From positions 2,294,001 to 2,358,000 of the forward strand of contig OZ242009.1 of the NCBI GenBank assembly GCA_965204715.1: a stretch of DNA of 64,000 nt. Direction: 5' to 3'. Source of the DNA: CATOSP01 sp965204715 (GTDB lineage Bacteria; Chloroflexota; Dehalococcoidia; Lucifugimonadales; UBA3495). Below are positions 58,534 to 64,000 of the stretch, one piece after another. A program made the position numbers and the translations under genes. The notes beneath the pieces are model-generated. The model did no database searches. It saw only the letters and a program-made list of their open reading frames with translations, and was not told the DNA's origin. Each line of letters opens with the position of its first letter. Position 1 is the stretch's first letter.

Positions 58534-59949
58534 ATGGAAAAGTCGCAGATTCCGTTCCTGTCGGCCACGGAGCTATCAGGGTTGATCCGCGCCGGTGATG
58601 TCTCTCCGGTGGAGGCGACCGAAGCGTACCTGGACCGGATCGAGGATATAGACGGACAGTTGAACTCCTACATTACCGTGAGCGGCGATGAGGCACTGGC
58701 CCAGGCCAAGCAAGCAGAGGAGGACATTGCCGCCGGCCGGTACGCCGGTCCGATGCACGGCATTCCGGTGGCGGTGAAGGACCAGTTCAACACCAGGGGC
58801 ATCCTGACGACCAATGGGTCTACCATCCACGGCAACTTCGTCCCGGACGAGGACGCCACGGTCATCGCCAACCTCAAACAGGCGGGCGCGGTGCTGCTGG
58901 GCAAGCTGAACATGAGCGAATTCGCCAGCGGCGACGCTTTTCACCATCCCTACGGCCGCCCACGCAACCCCTGGGACCTGTCGCGCAACCCGGGAACGTC
59001 CAGCAGCGGCAGCGGGGCAGCCACGGCCGCGTTCCTGTGCTCGACGTCCCTGGGAGAGGACACGGGAGGGTCCATTCGCGGACCGGCGTCCTTCTGCGGT
59101 CTGGTGGGCATACGCCCGAGCTGGGGCCGGGTGAGCCGGTATGGAGTATTCGGGGCGTCGTGGTCCATGGACACCGTGGGCCCAATCTCACGGACGACGC
59201 AGGACTGCGCCATGACGCTGGCAGCGATTGCCGGGTATGATCCCAAGGACCCGTATACCTGGGACGCTCCGGTGCCGGACTATGTCGGGGCCCTGAACGG
59301 GGACATTGCGGGATTGAAGGTCGGGGTGGTAGAGGAACGGGTCCACGCCGGCGTGGTGGAACCTGACGTGAGAGACGCAGTGGTCAACGCCATCGCCGTG
59401 CTGGGCGAACTGGGAGCGGAGATACGGAATGTGGAGATTCCCTTGATGCCGCACTCGTCGGCCATATCGTCGTGCATCATCGGCGCAGACGCCGCGTCGC
59501 TGAACCGCCGGGACCTGGAGGAGAACCTGGACCAGTTCGACCACAACAACCAAGTGCGGCTGCTGATGGGAACGGTCATACCGGCCCAGGCCCTCCAGAC
59601 GGCGTTGAAGCTGCGGCAGATGCTCAGGCAGCAGGTCATAGCGGCACTTGAGGACGTGGACGTTCTGGTAATGCCAACGTCTTCGATCCCCGCTCCCCTG
59701 ATACCGGAGCGGGCGGGAATCGGCAGCAAGCAGGAGGTGCTTGACGGATACAAGGGAAGGAGGAGCTACACGTCGCCGTTCAACCTGGCCAACACCCCTG
59801 CATTGTCCATCAACTGCGGTTTCACGCCGGAGGGACTTCCGGTGGGGCTGCAGATAGCGGGCCGCCCGTTCGACGAGACGCGGCTGTTCCGGGTGGCCTA
59901 TGCCTACGAGCAGGCCACGGACTGGCACACGCGGCGACCGGAAATCTAG
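58534..59949 (+). CDS. Amidase signature family enzyme (GatA/AtzE-like)
   Basis: A 471-aa amidase with Lys82 (GIPVAVKD), Ser156 (PGTSSSGSG) and Ser180 (DTGGSIRGP) as the Lys-cisSer-Ser triad at normal spacing. It starts 2 bp after the GatC/AtzG-like gene, with which it should form a complex. The VKDQFNTRGI..TTNGST region is closer to GatA/AtzE than the other amidase in this window. Possible substrates are a ureide or carboxybiuret-like compound, or an amide nutrient. It lies between two copies of a mobile-element relic, so it may have arrived with them. Confidence 0.92.
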   Translation: MEKSQIPFLSATELSGLIRAGDVSPVEATEAYLDRIEDIDGQLNSYITVSGDEALAQAKQAEEDIAAGRYAGPMHGIPVAVKDQFNTRGILTTNGSTIHGNFVPDEDATVIANLKQAGAVLLGKLNMSEFASGDAFHHPYGRPRNPWDLSRNPGTSSSGSGAATAAFLCSTSLGEDTGGSIRGPASFCGLVGIRPSWGRVSRYGVFGASWSMDTVGPISRTTQDCAMTLAAIAGYDPKDPYTWDAPVPDYVGALNGDIAGLKVGVVEERVHAGVVEPDVRDAVVNAIAVLGELGAEIRNVEIPLMPHSSAISSCIIGADAASLNRRDLEENLDQFDHNNQVRLLMGTVIPAQALQTALKLRQMLRQQVIAALEDVDVLVMPTSSIPAPLIPERAGIGSKQEVLDGYKGRRSYTSPFNLANTPALSINCGFTPEGLPVGLQIAGRPFDETRLFRVAYAYEQATDWHTRRPEI

Positions 59950-60088
59950 ATTAGGGCCAAGGTGTAACTCGCATTCGGCGGCCGCGCGTATGACGGTGGG
60001 GGTATGGAACGGGAGTTGAGTACGGGATAAGACCGCCTCAACTGCAACGATACCTTCAGGCTACGGGTGTGACCGAAAGTGGTTGGCA

Positions 60089-60909
60089 TCAACGCCAGAA
60101 GGCATCCCACTGGCCGTTAGCCCGCAGAGTCCTCAAGGCAAGCATGGGGTTCACTGTGTCCACTCTCCACCACGCTGAGCCGTACTTCCCGCCACTGGGT
60201 ACGCCTCCTCCGCTTGGGGCGGCCCCCCCAGGGGTCACTCCACCCTCCGGGGCCGGCCCCAACTCCCCAGTGCGTATCATGCAGCCGTCGCTTTCCACGA
60301 TCAGCCAGAGCTCCCCAAGCGGGAAATCCCCCCGTCTCCCGTAGCCCGCCAGCGCCTCCCGGCGCTCCCGGTCCACGAATACGGCGGCTCTTCCCGCCTG
60401 TTGCTCCACTACTTCTCTTACGCTGCTGCGGTGCAACTCAACTCCGTAGTGTTCCTTGAGTTGCTCACTGGCCCGCTGGAAAGACTTCTCCGCGCCAAAG
60501 TCAGTCAAGGCCCGCTGCAAGACCAAAGATTTGCCACGGCATTTCAACCCCGTCAACCCCTGGAAGGGCCGGTGGCTGATGTGGTCCCGGGGGCAACGCA
60601 GGTACGGCGCCTGCACCTCCACCCGGCCAAAGGCGCTCAACCACCATAGGGACTGCCACCGGTGTAAGCGGCGTCTTCCCCTGCAGCCGGCGCAAAAGGG
60701 TCCTGAGCTTTGGCTTGCTCAGCTTTCACCTCGCCCCAGGTTTGCACCATCTTTTGACCCAACCGCCGGGTGAACCGGACCACCTCTTTCTCCCAGGCGT
60801 CCGGGTCCCACTGCTCCGCTCCGTCCTCCTCCGTCTCCCGGCTCAGGACTTCCCGCATCTCCTGGGTGGCCCGTTCCATGATCTCCCGCAGTGCCCGCTC
60901 CCGCTTCAT
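60089..60909 (-). pseudogene. Truncated transposase remnant (ISKra4-like)
   Basis: Two leftward frames joined end to end: RALREIMERATQEMREVLSRET...FTRRLGQKMVQTWGEV (from 60909), then from 60640 FGRVEVQAPYLRCPRDHISHRPF...FGAEKSFQRASEQLKEHYGVELHRSSVREVVEQQAGRAA...WLIVESDGCMIRTGEL. The order is that of the N-terminal half of ISKra4-type transposases, ending just after the first catalytic Asp. The TGA of the first frame overlaps the TTG of the second. The catalytic C-terminal half is missing, so it is inactive. Family assignment is moderate. Confidence 0.7.
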
Positions 60910-61532
60910 GGCCCTCTCCTTCCCCGCGCTGCCCGCGCTGTCGCCATCTGTCTATGCGGGAGATTGCCATCCTTTTTCTCTCTTGTAAACTCCCTCCATT
61001 GCCAACCACTTTTGGTCACACCCGTCGTGAAGAGTCGTGCCCATCAGTTTCTTCTCGACCCCCGTATGGCGGTATCCCTGCGAACGGTCCGTCGCGTGAG
61101 GCACGGTATCCAGCGGATTGACTACGCGGCAGACGGGAGCTTGCAATCCGCCTACACCACCTGACCAAGGGGTACAGCAAGAACATCGCTGCGCTCAGGG
61201 ACTCAATCGCCCTGGTCTGCACGATCCGCACATTGACCTGAGACCTGCACACGCTGGGAATGCCAACCTCGGGTTCGCATTGACAAGGCCGGGGTGCAGG
61301 AGCGGGTCAGGGCCTTCCTCTCCGGGCTGACCAGCCGGAAAGATGAAGTGAATCGACGGTGCCGGACCGCCCTGCGGTCAAGATCTGAAAGTCTCATGCG
61401 AGATTCCCTCCCCGATCTCACCTGCTCCTCAAATGCACATCCCACCTTGGCTTTAGTTTATGTATCGTGCTAATCGTTATGGACAGCGATTAGTGCGGCG
61501 CAGTTGTCATCAGTTCCTGTACAGGGAATTGC
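60910..61532. other. Non-coding stretch with repeat copy 2
   Basis: About 620 bp without a credible gene. It contains the second copy of the duplicated element (61033-61297) and, after it, a stretch up to 61532 in which nothing was recognised. It precedes the stop codon of the leftward kinase/ADP-ribosylglycohydrolase gene. Confidence 0.6.
61033..61297 (+). repeat. Direct repeat copy 2, transposase-remnant element
   Basis: 265 bp matching 57943-58220 with scattered substitutions and a 13-bp deletion near 61234. In the corresponding frame it reads LHHLTKGYSKNIAALRDSIALVCTIRTLT before a stop. Same orientation as copy 1, about 2.8 kb apart. Confidence 0.8.
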
Positions 61533-63797
61533 TCACCGCGCCAGCAGTCGATCAGCCAGGTCGGCCAAGCGTTCCTTCCGGGCGATGCAAGTGGTCCAGC
61601 GAAGAGGTATGGCCGCAGCTCCGTAGCGCGCTCCCAGCACCGCTCCCGCCACCGCCCCGTTGGTGTCGGTGTCGCCACCGGCGCTCACAACGGCGACCAG
61701 CGAATCCTCGAGGTCCAACTGGGCCGTCGCAGCCCACAGTCCCACCTGCAACGTCAAGATGGTGTGGGACTTTGCCGACTGCCTGGTGTCTATCAGCCAA
61801 CCTGCACTGTCGGGTGATGCGCGCCCGGTTGTCGCCCGTTGCAAGACGGTGGTGTCTATTCCGGCCTGTCGTCCAGCCTCCAGAAGGTCGGGACACCCGT
61901 CCGATTCAGCGGCCGCCAGCAGATTTTGCAAGTCCGGTTCACGCCCAACCAGCAGGATGGCCACTACTGCGTTCAAGACCACGCATGACCACTGGCTGAG
62001 CGGCGAGTAGTGCGTTACAACGCACGTGTCGGCGGACACCCGCGTCAGCAGCTCAGGTTCCCTTCGGAGGCATACCGCCACAGGGGCGCAGCGCAGAATG
62101 CCCCCGTTGGACGCGGTGCGGCCCTTCGCCTGATACACGGCGTAAGCAGCATGGGGCGGCTCCATCCCGTCCTCCAGTTGGGCGATGGACTGTTTCGTGG
62201 TCTGGCCTATCCCGAGTGCATTCTCATGCCGCCACGAGATCAGACGCCTTGCAAACTGGCGGACGGCGTCGCCCTGGTCCAGCATAGCCTCGGACAGCTC
62301 GATGGCCTGTGCAAGGGCATCGTCCATGGGCACGCTGAGTTGCTTGGGGTCAATATCCCGAATGCCATAAGGATATTTGGACGCGATCTGCTGATGGCTC
62401 TGACCTCCCGCCCGCAGGCCGAGCAGGTTTCCTGCGGCAAGTCCCATCATCACCCCGCGGGCACGGTCGGCCAGAGCCTGGGTAGTGACATGTATCTCGG
62501 CCGCTTCGGTCAGAAGCCGGTTCAGCGTCGGTGTTTCACCCACCACGGGCCTGTCCGGCGCTCTCTCGCCGGCCCCGCCGAAGACGGCGCTGCAGTCCCG
62601 GCAGCGCATCGGACGCGCCCGCTTGTACCAGTCGCTACGCAGGCGCGCCCTTCGACCGCCGCAACCCGGGCAGCGCTTGACCCGAGTCCTGCCGAAGACC
62701 TGTTTGCAGGTGAGACAGCGCACCGGGCGGTCCCGTCTGTACCGGTCCCGGCGCAGGCGGGCGTTCTGGGCTTTGCAGTGCGGGCAGCGCCTGTCCACCG
62801 GTGGAGGCGGGGTCGCGGGGACCGGCGTAGAAGCTGGAGCGGGTGGTGGTGCAGGAATAGGCGGCGGAGGTGGGGAAGAGGCCGCCGGCACGGGCAGCGG
62901 AGCGGTCAAGTTGCCCTGAAGTACGCTTTCCAGGTCGGGTACCTCGGCCACAGGACGGGCGCACAATTCCTCGAGCACGCCCGCAAGCCCGGCCACGTTG
63001 GCGTCGCTGCTTCCCTTCAACGCTGTGAAACAGGCAGAATTGGACGGGTCCGAAAAGTCCTCCCTGGTGAAGAGCATGTTCTCTTGGTTGTAGAACTTGT
63101 CCCAGAGTTGCGGGTCGGCCCACAGGGCCAGCAGAGTCAGGTAGACCACCAGGGACGGGAAGTTATCTATCCCTGCGTGATAGTCATGGCTTGACCGCTT
63201 CGGGTGCTGGTAGTGCCGGTGGCCGATCTCGGGGCTGGGTTCTCCCTCGAACCGGGGCAGGTAGATACCGTCGTAGTCGACCAGGCGGAGCGCGCCCTGC
63301 TCCTGGACCATAACGTTCCCGTGCTGAAGATCGTTGTGGGCGATTCCCAGCCCCCGCAGTGTGGCGTTGACGCCCCGCCACTTGGCGGCAAGGTCGAGGA
63401 AGGCGCCCGGGCTGTCCATGTTGTCCGCGATGAACTTGTCCAGACGGTCTCCATCCGCCCAGTCCATCCTGACGATAGGATACCATTGGCCCTTGACCCT
63501 GATGCCCCGTTCCACGTACTCGAATCCGACGAAAGCCTCGGGCTTGACGCCACTGAGGTAATCGCTCAGGTGCCCGTAACGTTCCTGCTGGCCGTTGACC
63601 TCGCGGGTGAAGCAGCGGACGGCCACGTCCCCGCCCCCGGTGCTCACTTTGAACACGCAGGCAAAATTTCCAGACCAGACCACGGGCGTTCCCATGCGGT
63701 TTACCGCGGTAACTCCCTGGGCCAGGTCCGGGGCCTCGAAGCAGTTCTCGGGGTTCTGTACGGCGTCCCTGAAGTCAACCGGCGGTGGCCAGGTCAT
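61533..63797 (-). CDS. Fusion protein: kinase-like domain, two zinc ribbons, ADP-ribosylglycohydrolase
   Basis: 754 aa from the ATG at 63797 (GGAGG 11 nt upstream). Residues about 25-280 are a eukaryotic-like kinase fold: DVAVRCFTRE (Arg where kinases have the ATP-binding Lys, as usual in this bacterial branch), GIAHNDLQHGNVMV (catalytic Asp) and RLVDYDGIYLP (DFG equivalent). A Pro/Ala linker follows, then two Cys4 ribbons, CPHC...CLTC and CPGC...CRDC, sharing an RLRxDxYKRxRPxRC core. Residues about 435-754 are an ADP-ribosylglycohydrolase with GDTDTNGAVAGAVLGARYG (metal-binding) and a variant first motif PMDDAL. It follows another ADP-ribosylglycohydrolase gene. Probably reverses ADP-ribosylation in signalling or defence. 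Confidence 0.85.
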   Translation of the reverse strand: MTWPPPVDFRDAVQNPENCFEAPDLAQGVTAVNRMGTPVVWSGNFACVFKVSTGGGDVAVRCFTREVNGQQERYGHLSDYLSGVKPEAFVGFEYVERGIRVKGQWYPIVRMDWADGDRLDKFIADNMDSPGAFLDLAAKWRGVNATLRGLGIAHNDLQHGNVMVQEQGALRLVDYDGIYLPRFEGEPSPEIGHRHYQHPKRSSHDYHAGIDNFPSLVVYLTLLALWADPQLWDKFYNQENMLFTREDFSDPSNSACFTALKGSSDANVAGLAGVLEELCARPVAEVPDLESVLQGNLTAPLPVPAASSPPPPPIPAPPPAPASTPVPATPPPPVDRRCPHCKAQNARLRRDRYRRDRPVRCLTCKQVFGRTRVKRCPGCGGRRARLRSDWYKRARPMRCRDCSAVFGGAGERAPDRPVVGETPTLNRLLTEAAEIHVTTQALADRARGVMMGLAAGNLLGLRAGGQSHQQIASKYPYGIRDIDPKQLSVPMDDALAQAIELSEAMLDQGDAVRQFARRLISWRHENALGIGQTTKQSIAQLEDGMEPPHAAYAVYQAKGRTASNGGILRCAPVAVCLRREPELLTRVSADTCVVTHYSPLSQWSCVVLNAVVAILLVGREPDLQNLLAAAESDGCPDLLEAGRQAGIDTTVLQRATTGRASPDSAGWLIDTRQSAKSHTILTLQVGLWAATAQLDLEDSLVAVVSAGGDTDTNGAVAGAVLGARYGAAAIPLRWTTCIARKERLADLADRLLAR

Positions 63798-63855
63798 GGT
63801 TCGATTTACCTCCAGTGTGCTGCTCAAGAGTTCGATTGCGCTGTCTGGTCTACGT

Positions 63856-64000
63856 CTACCCTGCCAGGAGGCGCTCACCCAGGTGGGCCAGGCGATCTTT
63901 CCATTTGATGTGCCTCCCCCACCGAAGCGGCATGGCCGACTCGCCGTAGCGGGCTCCCAGCACCGCCCCCGCCAGGGCGCCGTTGGTGTCGGTGTCGCCT
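63856..64000 (-). CDS. ADP-ribosylglycohydrolase, C-terminal fragment at window edge
   Basis: The last 48 codons of a gene entering from the right, read leftward: GDTDTNGALAGAVLGARYGESAMPLRWG and RLAHLGERLLAG before TAG at 63856. GDTDTN is the C-terminal metal-binding motif of ADP-ribosylglycohydrolases. This segment is clearly homologous to the C-terminus of the next gene (GDTDTNGAVAGAVLGARYG; RLADLADRLLAR), showing tandem duplication. The rest lies outside the window. Confidence 0.9.
   Translation of the reverse strand, partial: GDTDTNGALAGAVLGARYGESAMPLRWGRHIKWKDRLAHLGERLLAG

Noticed and set aside
1..64000. CRISPR arrays, rRNA genes and prophage structural genes
   Set aside because: Looked for regularly spaced short repeats, rRNA-like conserved stretches and phage modules; none seen.

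Overview
The window is GC-rich, gene-dense bacterial chromosome. The gene content points to an uncultured Chloroflexota of the SAR202/Dehalococcoidia type, possibly marine or host-associated. It has many catabolic oxidoreductases and hydrolases, oligopeptide ABC transporters whose binding proteins carry a VEKEV-type charged tether after the lipobox, DUF1501/DUF1800, PuuE-like deacetylases, NHL and TTC38-type TPR proteins, and many TTG/GTG starts. This taxonomic call is inference from gene content; no rRNA or marker gene is present.

Layout. 1-6 kb: flavin monooxygenase (partial), VOC, NIPSNAP, class V aminotransferase, PuuE-like deacetylase, amidase. 6.1-7.3 kb: an intact ISAs1-type insertion sequence with 15-bp inverted repeats and a 10-bp target duplication that carries the Shine-Dalgarno of the next gene (AcoX-like NAD-kinase fold). 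8-16 kb: TauE exporter, thioredoxin reductase, sugar-nucleotide epimerase, hydroxyisobutyrate dehydrogenase-like enzyme, enoyl-CoA hydratase, cyclophilin lipoprotein, membrane peptidase. 16-20 kb: a secreted protein with beta-sandwich repeats, a cohesin and a dockerin, followed by a membrane-anchored cohesin-like protein. 20-22.7 kb: 5'-3' exonuclease, beta-lactamase-fold hydrolase, small membrane protein, divergent Tag glycosylase. 22.9-29.2 kb: a five-gene oligopeptide ABC operon.

30-33.5 kb is the most striking region. A GrdC-like component C subunit and a DUF1326 protein lie upstream of a GrdA selenoprotein whose selenocysteine is encoded by an in-frame UGA at 32651, so ordinary ORF calling splits the gene. 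A GrdB-like protein with only its N-terminal domain faces it. A second selenoprotein lies at 40.25-41.0 kb: a glutaredoxin with U-x-x-C fused to a DinB/YfiT domain, with a UGA at codon 11 and a hairpin starting 11 nt downstream. The organism must therefore decode selenocysteine.

33.5-48.9 kb: two more deacetylases, a TPR protein, a frameshifted aspartic protease, a hydroxyacid dehydrogenase, a GMC oxidoreductase, an NHL protein, the DUF1800-DUF1501 pair, a SelA-fold PLP enzyme, a HEPN-like helical protein (with a decayed paralogue at 41.2 kb) and a ThDP enzyme. 48.9-50.9 kb: an ATPase plus HNH pair resembling Septu (PtuAB) defence. 51-55.6 kb: a second peptide transporter lacking ATPases. 55.9-61.5 kb: a serine hydrolase, a GatC/AtzG-like plus amidase pair, a transposase remnant and a duplicated ~270-bp element. 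61.5-64 kb: a kinase-zinc ribbon-ADP-ribosylglycohydrolase fusion, preceded by the end of a second ADP-ribosylglycohydrolase.
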